The position numbers and the translations under genes were made by a program. Positions 26,491-34,810 of a stretch of DNA of 51,512 nt are shown here, one piece after another; position 1 is the stretch's first letter; each line of letters begins with the position of its first letter. The stretch covers positions 1-51,512 of the forward strand of contig CAZFWV010000011.1 of assembly GCA_964522605.1 (NCBI GenBank). The letters run 5' to 3'. Below the pieces are notes generated by a model. The model was not told where the DNA came from and did not search any database. It saw only the letters and a list, made by a program, of their open reading frames with translations. The stretch is from CAVZLD01 sp964522605. GTDB lineage: Bacteria; Planctomycetota; Planctomycetia; Pirellulales; Pirellulaceae.

Positions 26491-26890
26491 CCGACAATCC
26501 TCCTTCAACACACGATCAAATTCCGTGACCCGCCGAATCGGACTTGGAGATGACTCAGAAATCACTTCGGCATCTCGGTCCTTTCGATTCACCGCGTGCC
26601 CAGCGGGACGCGGAGGATTCCCCCTACCCGCAGGGCGATGCCCGCACTGTTAAGCGAGGAAGTTGTTTCTGAGCCGTTCCTTGGCAGGCGCGACTCCCCG
26701 ACGCTTCTGATAGAATAGCGTGCCAACGAATCCGCTGTCGACTATCCCGATTTGAAACGGTTCCTTGCAGATACGAACGCGGTAATTCCGATTACCAACC
26801 CTCGTTTTGATCCATCGAAGTACCGTCCCGAAGATGAAGGCAAACGACCGTCGCGAAGACGCACTCCAGCCGCAGCAAGGTAACGCACCG
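26491..26890. other. 400-bp divergent intergenic region
   Basis: The region separates the fucosidase-like gene (minus) from the propeller gene (plus). It contains the second copy of the 48-bp repeat at 26633-26680. A single -10-like TAGAAT near 26711 has no good -35 partner. Start codons at 26807 and 26834 in the frame of the downstream gene are considered less likely than 26891. Confidence 0.55.
26633..26680. repeat. 48-bp dispersed repeat, copy 2
   Basis: It matches 7620-7667 at 43 of 48 positions in the same orientation. It begins GGGCGATGCCCGC and ends TTTCTGAGCCGTTCC. Confidence 0.75.
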
Positions 26891-28015
26891 ATGCAATACC
26901 AACTTGACCGTCGACGATGTTTGCAGTTGGCAACATACTCAGTCGCCAGCGGCATGCTGGGAGGCTTCAATCCAATTCGAGCGGGTGATCAGGTGAAATC
27001 CGCCATTGATCAGGCGACCCTCGATCGATGGTCCGCGCCCTACCGCGGATGGCATTACTGGCCTGAGCCAATCATCCCCGCAGAACCCATGATTGAGGGT
27101 TTTGAGGATTTCAAGAACACCGACGTTCCCACAGTCTACCAGCTTCCCAATCAACCAGGCCGCTGGTTCCTAAGTTTCATCGGATTCAATGGGAAGGGCT
27201 ACAACAGCTTTGTCGTCGAGAGTGATGATCTGATTCACTGGAAGAGGCCCCGTCATGCGATGGGCTTTGGCCCCGAAGGTGAATTCGACCACGGTGGCTG
27301 CGTGATTGGAGCATTCCTCTACGAGTCGTATGACATTCGCGCACCCCGCGTCTTGAAACGCCACAATGGGAAATTCTGGACCCTCTACGGCTGCTATCCG
27401 CGGCAGGGAGGTTATGAGCTTCGCCCCGGCTATGAGGGAGTGGCAATCAGTGACGACGGCCTTACCTGGCGGCGAGCAAAATCCGACTACATCCTGTCCG
27501 TTCATGATTCTGATGTGGGTGCCTGGGAGAAAAGCTGTATCTATCAGCCCTGGCTCGTGGAGAATGATGGCCGCTTCTACAATTTCTACAACGCGGCGCA
27601 GGAAGGCACCGAGCAGACGGGCCTTGCCCTCTCGAGCGATTTACTGCATTGGACTCGATACGATGCGAATCCGGTTATTCCCGTACGGCCCGGAGGTTAC
27701 GACGAGAACTTCGCGTCGGATCCCAAGGTATTTCGCGACGGTGACCACTGGACCATGTTCTATTTCGGCGTGGGGCGCGGTCATGCCCACATCATGATCG
27801 CGTTCTCACGCGACCTCTTGCACTGGACGGCGCACCCAAAGCCGCTCTACGAGGCAGGCGGCCATCCCGGCGGACTGGATCGACAGTACGCGCACAAAAT
27901 TGGACTCGTCTACCAGCCTCGCCAGGACACGTATTACCTGTATTACTGTGCCGTCGGGAATCGCGGGCGCTGTATCGGCTTGTTAACCAGCAAACCCATC
28001 GATTCCGACAAGTAA
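26891..28015 (+). CDS. Five-bladed beta-propeller glycosidase-like protein (GH43/GH32/GH130 type)
   Basis: The protein has 374 residues from the ATG at 26891. AAGG lies upstream and DRRRCLQLATYSVASG is a Tat-like signal; an ATG at 26834 would give a longer cytoplasmic start. The body has repeated strands with W and D motifs: GYNSFVVESDDLIHWKRP, VAISDDGLTWRR, LALSSDLLHWTR and IAFSRDLLHWTA, four blade-like repeats of a furanosidase-type propeller. FASDPKVFRDGDHWTMFYFG is reminiscent of the DP motif of these clans. The exact family cannot be fixed from the sequence: GH43, GH32 and GH130 are all possible. GH130 acts on mannosides, which would suit the neighbouring mannose locus, but this is a guess. 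It is divergent from the GH29-like gene. Confidence 0.75.
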   Translation: MQYQLDRRRCLQLATYSVASGMLGGFNPIRAGDQVKSAIDQATLDRWSAPYRGWHYWPEPIIPAEPMIEGFEDFKNTDVPTVYQLPNQPGRWFLSFIGFNGKGYNSFVVESDDLIHWKRPRHAMGFGPEGEFDHGGCVIGAFLYESYDIRAPRVLKRHNGKFWTLYGCYPRQGGYELRPGYEGVAISDDGLTWRRAKSDYILSVHDSDVGAWEKSCIYQPWLVENDGRFYNFYNAAQEGTEQTGLALSSDLLHWTRYDANPVIPVRPGGYDENFASDPKVFRDGDHWTMFYFGVGRGHAHIMIAFSRDLLHWTAHPKPLYEAGGHPGGLDRQYAHKIGLVYQPRQDTYYLYYCAVGNRGRCIGLLTSKPIDSDK

Positions 28016-28055
28016 GTAAGGGCAACGAATATCGCGTCCTACATCCAGAAGCGAA

Positions 28056-28091
28056 CCTCGCCTAGCGGCTGCGGGTGAAACGAACCTCGCC
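28056..28091. repeat. Degenerate half copy of the 15388-15469 palindrome
   Basis: CCTCGCCTAGCGGCTGCGGG followed by TGAAACGAACCTCGCC matches the right arm and following bases of the palindrome at 15388-15469. The other arm is missing, so it is a remnant or a solo end. Confidence 0.65.
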
Positions 28092-28206
28092 ACGAATCCT
28101 GTCCATAAACGCCTGCAAAACCAACACTTCTAAACTGCTCGAGTTCCCTGGGGAGGGCCCGCGCGATGCCCTCGCGCCGGCCCCCCGGAATATGGGGTGT
28201 CGGCCG

Positions 28207-28236
28207 TTGCAACCGAAGGGAATCCGCGGCTATAAT
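28207..28236 (+). promoter_or_regulatory. Candidate sigma-70-type promoter with long leader
   Basis: TTGCAA (28207-28212), an 18-bp spacer and a perfect TATAAT (28231-28236) form the best housekeeping promoter match noticed in the window. Transcription starting near 28243 would give a leader of about 205 bases ahead of the oxidoreductase ATG at 28448. Confidence 0.5.
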
Positions 28237-28447
28237 CAGGCAGGTCTTTTTGACCGCCAGCTTGTTTTTCCCACCTGATTCTCCCCCATCGTCGCAGTCG
28301 ATGGGCGGTGAAGTTATCGCTGTCAGGCCTGCGTCCAAGTTGCGGCGTTTGCGACGCAAGAACACTGCTGTAGTCTCGGCTCCAGAAGCGTTTTTCCGCT
28401 GCGGACACCGCATTGACAGCACCTGCACCAATCCAAAGGAATAGACC

Positions 28448-29926
28448 ATGTCGAAGACAACACGCCGTACGTTCCTGAAAACAGCTTCCGCAATCGGCGC
28501 GGGTTACTTTGTTGCCGCGGGTAGTCGCAGAGCATTGAGCCAGTCGCCCAATGAGAGACCCAACGTCGTCTGCATCGGTGTGGGCGGGAAAGGCAGCAGC
28601 GATTCGGACAACGCGGCCCAGTTCGGCAACATCATTGCCATCTGCGACGTCGACCGCAACACGCTGGAAAATAAGGGCAACGCGGAACGATTCAAGGATG
28701 CCGAGAAGTTCACCGATTATCGCGAGATGCTGGAGAAGCACGGCAAGAATGCCCAGATTGCGACGATCAGCACGCCCGATCACATGCACGCGCCCGCGAC
28801 GCTGGATGCGATGCGGATGGGCATCAGCTGCTACACGCAGAAGCCGCTGACGCGGACGATCTACGAAGCGCGTCTGCTGGCCAAGGTCGCAGAAGAGACG
28901 GGAGTCTGCACGCAGATGGGAAATCAGGGCACGGCGCTCGATTCCTCCCGTGAGGCGATCGCACAACTCCGCTCCGGTGTGCTCGGAACCTTGGAGGAAG
29001 TCTATGTCTGGTCGAACCGTCCCATTTGGGCCCAGGGTCCGGATCGGCGGATGACCATGGAAAAATTTACCGCCCAGGCCAGGCAAGAAAACCCGGATGA
29101 CGCCGAGCGATTGATTGCCGCGAAAAAGCGGGAAATCGAGAGAGCGTTGGCACAGCTGGACTGGGAACACTGGTTGGGTGTCGCTCCCGAACGCGAGTTC
29201 TGGCCAGGCCTGTATCACAGTTTCCAGTGGCGGGGCTGGTGGGATTTCGGCAGCGGTGCGCTTGGCGACATGGCATGCCACCAGGTCACCGTCCCGTTCG
29301 CCTCCTGCGGTCTGCGCGATCCGGTTTCCGTCGTTGCTCGAACCACCGGGCACGACTACGACAGTTTCCCCGCCAGCTCCATCATCGAGTTCCAGTTCCC
29401 GGAGACCGCCGAACGACCCGCCATTCCTTTCTGGTGGTACGATCGACGCGGCAACAAACCGCCGCAGGAGGTCTTCAGCCGCTGGGGAATCAACGATGTC
29501 TCGGACAGCGGTGTGTTGATCGTCGGCGAGAAGGGCGCCTTCTATAGCAGTGACGACTACTGCGGCCGCTACGACTTGAAGGGCGTCTCGAAAGCTGCAG
29601 TTGAATTCGAGAAGGCCGAGGATAAAGGTGGCAACGACGTCAACCAGATGTACGAGCTATTCCGAGCGCTGGCGGAAGGCAATCCCAAGATCTGTCACTC
29701 GAATTTCATCGATCGGGCGGGTCCGCTGACCGAGACCATCCTGTTGGGCAACTTGGCCGTCTGGGCCGCCGCAAAGGGTGGCGAGAACGGTGCCATGGGA
29801 GAATGGGGCGAGAAGATTGAATGGGATGCCCAGAACCTGAAGGTGACGAACCTCGATTCGCTCAAGACGCCCGGTGTCGCCGACCTGGTGAAACCCACCT
29901 ACCCGGAAGGTTACCGACTTGACTGA
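28448..29926 (+). CDS. Gfo/Idh/MocA family oxidoreductase, Tat-exported
   Basis: The protein has 492 residues. AAAGGAATAGACC precedes the ATG. R6-R7 in TRRTFLKTA is a Tat motif followed by a hydrophobic stretch. NVVCIGVGGKGSSD is the Rossmann motif, AICDVDRN the second strand and STPDHMHAP the next. The EKP motif reads QKP here, keeping the lysine. GALGDMACHQVTVPF holds the conserved Asp and His of the substrate site. This copy has an unusual insert (MTMEKFTAQARQ to REIERALAQLDW) that would be helical and could change the entrance of the active site. It would be an exported sugar dehydrogenase with bound cofactor. A strong promoter match lies about 210 bp upstream. Confidence 0.92.
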   Translation: MSKTTRRTFLKTASAIGAGYFVAAGSRRALSQSPNERPNVVCIGVGGKGSSDSDNAAQFGNIIAICDVDRNTLENKGNAERFKDAEKFTDYREMLEKHGKNAQIATISTPDHMHAPATLDAMRMGISCYTQKPLTRTIYEARLLAKVAEETGVCTQMGNQGTALDSSREAIAQLRSGVLGTLEEVYVWSNRPIWAQGPDRRMTMEKFTAQARQENPDDAERLIAAKKREIERALAQLDWEHWLGVAPEREFWPGLYHSFQWRGWWDFGSGALGDMACHQVTVPFASCGLRDPVSVVARTTGHDYDSFPASSIIEFQFPETAERPAIPFWWYDRRGNKPPQEVFSRWGINDVSDSGVLIVGEKGAFYSSDDYCGRYDLKGVSKAAVEFEKAEDKGGNDVNQMYELFRALAEGNPKICHSNFIDRAGPLTETILLGNLAVWAAAKGGENGAMGEWGEKIEWDAQNLKVTNLDSLKTPGVADLVKPTYPEGYRLD

Positions 29927-29983
29927 AGTGGCCGTGTGCATCGGCTCGGGCCACTCGTAAGAAGTTATGCAGTCTAGGAATGA

Positions 29984-30015
29984 ATGTGGGGGCACGGCTC
30001 GCTGTGCCCCCACAT
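29984..30015. terminator. Strong hairpin between oxidoreductase and LRR genes
   Basis: Perfect 12-bp arms (29984-29995 and 30004-30015; ATGTGGGGGCAC and its complement) flank an 8-base loop. It begins 58 bp after the oxidoreductase stop codon. There is no run of T after it, so it may be a Rho-associated or stabilising structure, or another palindromic repeat. Confidence 0.55.
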
Positions 30016-30055
30016 CTTGTTATTAGGGAAGTCGAGTGAGGGAGTTGGAAATACA

Positions 30056-31381
30056 ATGAATAATCTGACGTTCGTGCGTTTCTCCATCTGGACAGTTATT
30101 CTCGGCCTGATCTGCTTAACGGGATGTCCGGCGCCGAAGTCGGATCCGAGTGGAGCGGCTCCCGACACTGCCGAAGAATCAGTCGCATCGACCGCGGAAC
30201 CGGCAGGTCGAACCGCAACGGCCCAGCCTGCCGATGTCGCCGCGGCAAGAACTCTGCTCGACGGAATCGGTAGCAACGCCAAGTACACACTCGTACCGAA
30301 AGACGTCCTGACAGAAATCGTAATTCAGGACGGGTCCTCACTGACCGCGGACGATATTGCACTCTTTGGGAAGCTCACCGATCTTGAACGATTGGAAATC
30401 CTGAATTTCCGCTCGCTCAACGACGAAATGGCAAGCAACCTTTCGGGACTGAAGAACCTGAAGACGCTTGCCCTCACCAATTCCGTGATCGGCGATCCGA
30501 CTGTTGAGATGATCGCAAAGTCATTTCCGGATCTAACCAGCCTGGATCTTTCGTCCAACACGAACATGACCAACTCGATTCTTAAGGTCATCTGCGAGTT
30601 GACGAAACTGCAGCAACTGGAACTGGTCCAGTGTCGATTCAACGACCTGGGGACAGGCCATCTGAAGAAGCTGACAGATTTGCGCGTTCTGGATCTGCGC
30701 GGCAACATGGAAGCGGGAGACATGACGCTCGAAATTGTCGGCCAACTGCCGAAGCTGACTGCATTCAAACACCGCAGCACGACTGTTTCGGACTTCGGCA
30801 TGGAATACCTGGCACAGAGTCAGACCCTGAATTCCCTGCTGATGCAGGATTTCAACATCACGAGCCAGTCTGGTCCGCTGTTGGCGAAGATGGGCAACTT
30901 GAAACAGCTCGAAATTTTCCGCTGTCAGGGGTTCGGCTCCGATGGCGTTATTGCCTTGAAAGGAATGCCGCTCGAGCGACTGACGCTGCGTGACCTGCCA
31001 CAGGTTGATGATCGCGCGATGGAGGTATTCGCAGATCTTCCGGCTCTGAGGCGGCTTTACCTGCACGAATTGAACTCGGTGACAGACAGCGGTCTCGCGA
31101 ACCTGGGTAACCTGAAATCGCTTGAAATCCTCGATATCTGGTCGATCGCGCAGATGTCCGATGCGACGTTGGACGTGATTGCGACGCTACCGAATTTGAA
31201 AGAACTGTCGATTCGGTCGACGGGTGTAACCGATGCGGCAATCGACAAGATCCTGGCGATGCCAGGACTTGAATCGCTCGTATTCCGCGACAACGGGTCC
31301 GTCACGAACGACGGCCTCAAGAAACTCGCCACCAAACAGTGGAAGAAACTCGATACGGGTTCGGTGCAGATTCAGGACTAG
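30056..31381 (+). CDS. Leucine-rich-repeat lipoprotein
   Basis: The protein has 441 residues. The ATG at 30056 is chosen over 29984 because GGGAG lies upstream and the lipoprotein signal ends in CLTGC. A low-complexity linker rich in A, P, T and E follows (residues 25-75). Residues about 90-430 contain about twelve leucine-rich repeats of 24-26 residues of the kind LxxLxxLxLxxTxVTDxGLxxL, for example DLTSLDLSSNTNMTNSIL and LKELSIRSTGVTDAAID. Such repeats form a curved solenoid used in protein binding; no catalytic domain is present. The protein would be anchored to a membrane on the extracytoplasmic side. Its partner is unknown, and its neighbours do not reveal it. Confidence 0.88.
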   Translation: MNNLTFVRFSIWTVILGLICLTGCPAPKSDPSGAAPDTAEESVASTAEPAGRTATAQPADVAAARTLLDGIGSNAKYTLVPKDVLTEIVIQDGSSLTADDIALFGKLTDLERLEILNFRSLNDEMASNLSGLKNLKTLALTNSVIGDPTVEMIAKSFPDLTSLDLSSNTNMTNSILKVICELTKLQQLELVQCRFNDLGTGHLKKLTDLRVLDLRGNMEAGDMTLEIVGQLPKLTAFKHRSTTVSDFGMEYLAQSQTLNSLLMQDFNITSQSGPLLAKMGNLKQLEIFRCQGFGSDGVIALKGMPLERLTLRDLPQVDDRAMEVFADLPALRRLYLHELNSVTDSGLANLGNLKSLEILDIWSIAQMSDATLDVIATLPNLKELSIRSTGVTDAAIDKILAMPGLESLVFRDNGSVTNDGLKKLATKQWKKLDTGSVQIQD

Positions 31382-31432
31382 GCGCACGGATTTCGTGCGT
31401 GCCAGTTACCACATACTGCGCGTACACGCAAC

Positions 31433-31505
31433 TCGTTTAACGGCAAGCCGAAGGCGTCGGCGCGTACGGGACAGTCATCGACGCCTTCGGCTTGCCGTTA
31501 AACGA
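31433..31505. repeat. Inverted repeat of the TCGTTTAACGGCAAGCC family, copy 2
   Basis: The 27-bp arms 31433-31459 and 31479-31505 are perfectly complementary around a 19-bp loop. Copy 1 is at 24536-24609. This copy lies between the convergent ends of the LRR lipoprotein and the ThuA-like gene, and could stop transcription from both sides. Confidence 0.88.
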
Positions 31506-31581
31506 TTCGCATTCCGCGCTCATCCGCGGCCATCTTTTCACGACGGCCGCGTCGATCTCCATATTGCGCAACGAACCCAAG

Positions 31582-32343
31582 TCAGGCGGGTGCCATCCAC
31601 TGCACCGCGTTGCGAAGGATCTTCCTGACGTTCTCGTCGAAAAAGTGCGGATAGGTCTCGTGTCCCGGCTGAAAGTAAAACACCTTCCCCTTGCCGACAG
31701 ACCAGACCAATCCTTGTCGGGAGTTCTCGGTCGTTCCATCCGGCCGATGATACACGCCGTCGAAGACCGTCGCCTCGGGCTCCGGAACTTCGAACGGCTC
31801 ACCATAACGCTCCGTCTTGTCGAGTGAGAAGTCTTTCACGCCCTGCGCAATGGGGTGATCTGCCTGACGCACAATGACGTCGACCGAACTCTCATCACAG
31901 ACGTACTCTGAAAAACCACATCGTGTTCCCAGTAAACGTTTCAGCGCCTTGCTGAAGTGAGAAGAATGAAGCGCGATGAACCCCATACCATCTTCCTTGA
32001 CTCGCGCCTCGATGCGATCGACAAGTTCGTTCTTGACATCACGATGTCGGACGTGCCCCCACCACAGCAACACGTCTGTCTGGTTAAGTGTATCGGCAGG
32101 TACTCCCTGTTCGGGATCGTCGAGCGAGGCGGTCAGAATCTCCCAGCCCGGCAGCGATCTCAGACCTTCGGCGACCACGGTGTTAATATCGTCCGGATAG
32201 ACTTCTTTCGGTGCCGTTCCCTCCGACCACACCAGCGCTCGTCGCTTCGGTTCGCCAGAGAAGGCGTTTTGGTTCGCCCATAATCCTGTCGCGGCCACAG
32301 CACCCAAAGCAAGCACATCGCGACGCGTCAAATTCACGTTCAT
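31582..32343 (-). CDS. ThuA-like (trehalose utilization family) exported protein
   Basis: The protein has 253 residues. GAGGAG precedes the ATG at 32343; the upstream GTG at 32358 is less likely. NLTRRDVLALGAVAATG is a Tat-type signal. The domain has the class I glutamine-amidotransferase-like fold of ThuA: RALVWSEGT at strand 1, NQTDVLLWWGHVRH, GFIALHSSHFSKAL (with the conserved HS region), and the C-terminal FYFQPGHETYPHFFDENVRKILRNAVQW. ThuA proteins act in trehalose and other disaccharide use through 3-keto intermediates. It is the last gene of an operon behind DUF1080 (11 bp gap), which fits that chemistry. The catalytic residue is not clear in this family. Confidence 0.88.
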   Translation of the reverse strand: MNVNLTRRDVLALGAVAATGLWANQNAFSGEPKRRALVWSEGTAPKEVYPDDINTVVAEGLRSLPGWEILTASLDDPEQGVPADTLNQTDVLLWWGHVRHRDVKNELVDRIEARVKEDGMGFIALHSSHFSKALKRLLGTRCGFSEYVCDESSVDVIVRQADHPIAQGVKDFSLDKTERYGEPFEVPEPEATVFDGVYHRPDGTTENSRQGLVWSVGKGKVFYFQPGHETYPHFFDENVRKILRNAVQWMAPA

Positions 32344-32354
32344 TCCATGGCTCC

Positions 32355-33146
32355 TCACTCGGTAGGTTCAAAATCGGTATCGGGGGTTGTCAGATCGAGT
32401 TCCTTGATCCAAATGTTGCGATAAAGCACGTCGTGGCCTTCGCACTGCAATTTGAGTCCTCCAGGCGTATCCGTAATCCCCTTTCCCCCATCGTTTCCGC
32501 CATCGATTCCGGAATTCGGGCCGCCCCAAACCTGGCTGATCGTCTGATTGTCGTGCACTTTCTTGCCATTGAAGTACATCGTGAGCATTGCCTTTTCGGT
32601 CCGCTCGCCATTCTGAAATCGTGCGGCACGAAACGTGATGTCGTACGCATTCCACTTGCCAACTCCGTTGTACGCTTCATAGGGGGAATCGGTCTCATTA
32701 ATGACGGCGCCCATGCCGTGCTTGGTTCGATCTCCGTCCAGAACTTGAATTTCATAGCGGTTCTGCAGATAGACTCCACTGTTCCCGCCAGGATTCGGAA
32801 TCAGGAACTCGACGTGCAACCGGAAGTCGCGGTACTTTTTCTTGGTCACCAAATCGGCTGCGCCATATTTGCCTCCCGCTCCCGCTGGATCGTTGCTGAC
32901 AACGACGGTTCCTTCATCAACCGGGTCGCGAACAATCTGCCACTTAATCGGCAACGACGAACTGAATCGGGGACCTTCCCAATAGGTCCAGATCTCGTCA
33001 AGCATTTCGCGCGAACCGTCAAACAACACGGTTGCCCCAGGCAAGGGCTTCGCACCAACTCCGACATCTGCGGTTGCAGTCCGAGGAAAGTCCACCACGC
33101 ACCAGGTCGCACTCAAGACGACCAACAACACTCTTTGGCCACGCAT
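32355..33146 (-). CDS. 3-keto-disaccharide hydrolase (DUF1080) family secreted protein
   Basis: The protein has 263 residues. AAGGAATGCGAG precedes the ATG. The signal peptide is VLLVVLSATWCVVDFPRTATA. The jelly-roll domain shows ATVLFDGS, FRLHVEFLIP, GNSGVYLQNRYEIQVLD (a hallmark of the family), AYNGVGKWNAYDITFRA and LTMYFNGKKVHDNQ, and ends GGLKLQCEGHDVLYRNIWIKEL. It differs from the copy at 15480-16250 by a longer middle part (residues 190-225). It is the middle gene of the operon dimethylformamidase-like, DUF1080, ThuA. The expected role is hydrolysis of a 3-keto-glycoside outside the cytoplasm. Confidence 0.9.
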   Translation of the reverse strand: MRGQRVLLVVLSATWCVVDFPRTATADVGVGAKPLPGATVLFDGSREMLDEIWTYWEGPRFSSSLPIKWQIVRDPVDEGTVVVSNDPAGAGGKYGAADLVTKKKYRDFRLHVEFLIPNPGGNSGVYLQNRYEIQVLDGDRTKHGMGAVINETDSPYEAYNGVGKWNAYDITFRAARFQNGERTEKAMLTMYFNGKKVHDNQTISQVWGGPNSGIDGGNDGGKGITDTPGGLKLQCEGHDVLYRNIWIKELDLTTPDTDFEPTE

Positions 33147-33183
33147 CTCGCATTCCTTCTAGAACAAGGGGATCGGAAAGCAT

Positions 33184-34725
33184 CTATTGTACCGGCCATT
33201 CGGCTTGCCGCATTCGCTGCAGGACGTTTTTCGTAATTCGCTGGACTCGAAGATCGGGGCCGCGAGGCGTTGTATAAACCGATGGCCGAATGTAGCCCGG
33301 TGGTTCGGCTAAGCCGTCAGCCCACCAACAGGTCGAGGCATTAAACACAAAGTTGCCACGGGGCCCCGGATAGATTGTCGACGTATAGGTTCCTCCGTTC
33401 AGAATCCCCGGCGCAGATTGAGTGGGACCGGTCGCAATGATTTCAAGGCCCGGAATCTGAGCCGGATCTCCGTGCCATTCCCAACCCACTAAACCGGGAA
33501 TCGCATCGCCGCGTCGCATCTCCGTCCCCGCAAAGAGCCAGTGTTCGGGCAACTCGCAGATCCAATCGGCTCCACCGGTAAAGGGAGACAGATTGCGTGC
33601 GCCCACCAGCACGCCGGAACTGGGACTATTGTGTGGCAGGCGTTCCATCCCTCGAATTGGGTTGGCATCACGGGGCCCGAAGAAATCGATTCGCTCGAAG
33701 ATGCGATGGGCCCCATGTTGATCGAATCCCAACTCGATTCGACCGCAACACGTGTTCCCAGACAGGAAGGCAAGGTTCACGCCCTTGTTGACTGCTTGCT
33801 GCAGGTTCTGGAACATTTCCAGCGTATAGTATTCATCGTGCCCGACCGACAGAAAGCCTTTGGCGCGCAGCAGACCGCGCGGATCGGCATGCGTATCCAG
33901 ATTCGACAAATACGTCACATCGTACCCCTCGCGTTCCAGCCAATAGGCAAGGGGGAACTCCCACAGGAAAAATTCTCCCGATCCGGTCGTCAGCGGTGCG
34001 TCCACGATTTGACGGTATTTGCCGTACGGCCGGTTGAAGCTGACCGCCACATCGTTTCCCCAGTACCAATCGTTTTCTCCATCGTCATACAGCGAATACT
34101 GGTCGGGCCAACGATTGTATGCCTGCCACGTGGTGTCGGAACACTGAAACAGAAAATCCGCTCGTCGATCATCGCGGACAATAAACACGATGTAACTCTG
34201 CCAACCTTCGCGTTCGGCCGTCAGTTTGCCTAGGTAGACGCCGCTGACCCAGTCTTGCGGAATGACAAACGAAACCGCAGGGTCCCACTGACAATCGCGC
34301 ACTCGCCGCCTGCCGATGGGAGGATCCGGCTGGATCGAACCCGGTAACGGTCCGAAGGCCGTCATCTCGCGCGCACCGTGCCCTTGATAATAACCAAGCC
34401 GGTAAATCGACAGCCGGAAAGGGCAGGGCGGATTCGTACTCACATAGACGCTGAGCGTCTCCCCCGCTCGAATGCTGGTATGGGAGCAAAACCCTTCAAT
34501 CCAGGGGCAGCGATACTTCGTTGCCGGATCGACTTCCGCTTTATCCAGGATCCAGTCCCGCGTGCCGAGTCGCTGGTTCTCGCGTCGAATGCGTCCGGAA
34601 TCCTGAGGTGCCTCCTCAGCGTGTTGAAGTGGCGACTCAGACCACGCCGGTCCGTAAAAAGCGGCAATTCCACCGCCCGCAAGCAGGTGCAAGAGACGTC
34701 GCCGAGACAATCCAGGCCGCTGCAT
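33184..34725 (-). CDS. N,N-dimethylformamidase large-subunit-like exported protein
   Basis: The protein has 513 residues. The ATG at 34725 is preceded by GGGAGGCAAC; the longer frame starts at a TTG. R8-R10 in LSRRRLLHLLAGGG is a Tat motif. Residues about 65-165 form an immunoglobulin-like domain: GFCSHTSIRAGETLSVYVST, FRLSIYRLGYYQGHGAREM and GVYLGKLT. The rest resembles the C-terminal domain of the dimethylformamidase large subunit: YDDGENDWYWGNDVAVSFNRPYGKY, YDVTYLSNLDTHA, FLSVGHDEYYTLEM and NLAFLSGNTCC. In that enzyme an iron centre with Tyr and Glu ligands hydrolyses an amide, but no formamide-use genes are present here, so the reaction is unknown. It is the first gene of an operon with DUF1080 and ThuA genes (37 bp to the next). 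Confidence 0.78.
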   Translation of the reverse strand: MQRPGLSRRRLLHLLAGGGIAAFYGPAWSESPLQHAEEAPQDSGRIRRENQRLGTRDWILDKAEVDPATKYRCPWIEGFCSHTSIRAGETLSVYVSTNPPCPFRLSIYRLGYYQGHGAREMTAFGPLPGSIQPDPPIGRRRVRDCQWDPAVSFVIPQDWVSGVYLGKLTAEREGWQSYIVFIVRDDRRADFLFQCSDTTWQAYNRWPDQYSLYDDGENDWYWGNDVAVSFNRPYGKYRQIVDAPLTTGSGEFFLWEFPLAYWLEREGYDVTYLSNLDTHADPRGLLRAKGFLSVGHDEYYTLEMFQNLQQAVNKGVNLAFLSGNTCCGRIELGFDQHGAHRIFERIDFFGPRDANPIRGMERLPHNSPSSGVLVGARNLSPFTGGADWICELPEHWLFAGTEMRRGDAIPGLVGWEWHGDPAQIPGLEIIATGPTQSAPGILNGGTYTSTIYPGPRGNFVFNASTCWWADGLAEPPGYIRPSVYTTPRGPDLRVQRITKNVLQRMRQAEWPVQ

Positions 34726-34810
34726 GTTGCCTCCCAAGACCAGGCGCTAGCTCGCCCGAGCCTGCCGCTCAATGTATCATGAATCGACTGCATCAAGAAA
34801 GGATATGCCC

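Larger units (their letters stand above)
28016..28447. other. 432-bp intergenic region with leader
   Basis: The region contains a degenerate half copy (28056-28091) of the palindrome seen at 15388-15469 and a good promoter match at 28207-28236. The roughly 205-base leader after that promoter includes a small CCATCG/CGATGG hairpin. No gene was seen; a long minus-strand frame here is the shadow of the oxidoreductase gene. Confidence 0.55.

Noticed and set aside
28130..29353. A 407-codon open frame on the minus strand opposite an oxidoreductase gene
   Set aside because: It is arginine-, glycine- and proline-rich without domain motifs and lies fully opposite a well-supported gene with a start site; it is a codon-bias shadow.
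32211..33236. A 341-codon plus-strand frame across the DUF1080 and ThuA genes
   Set aside because: It spans two well-supported genes on the other strand and lacks any motif.
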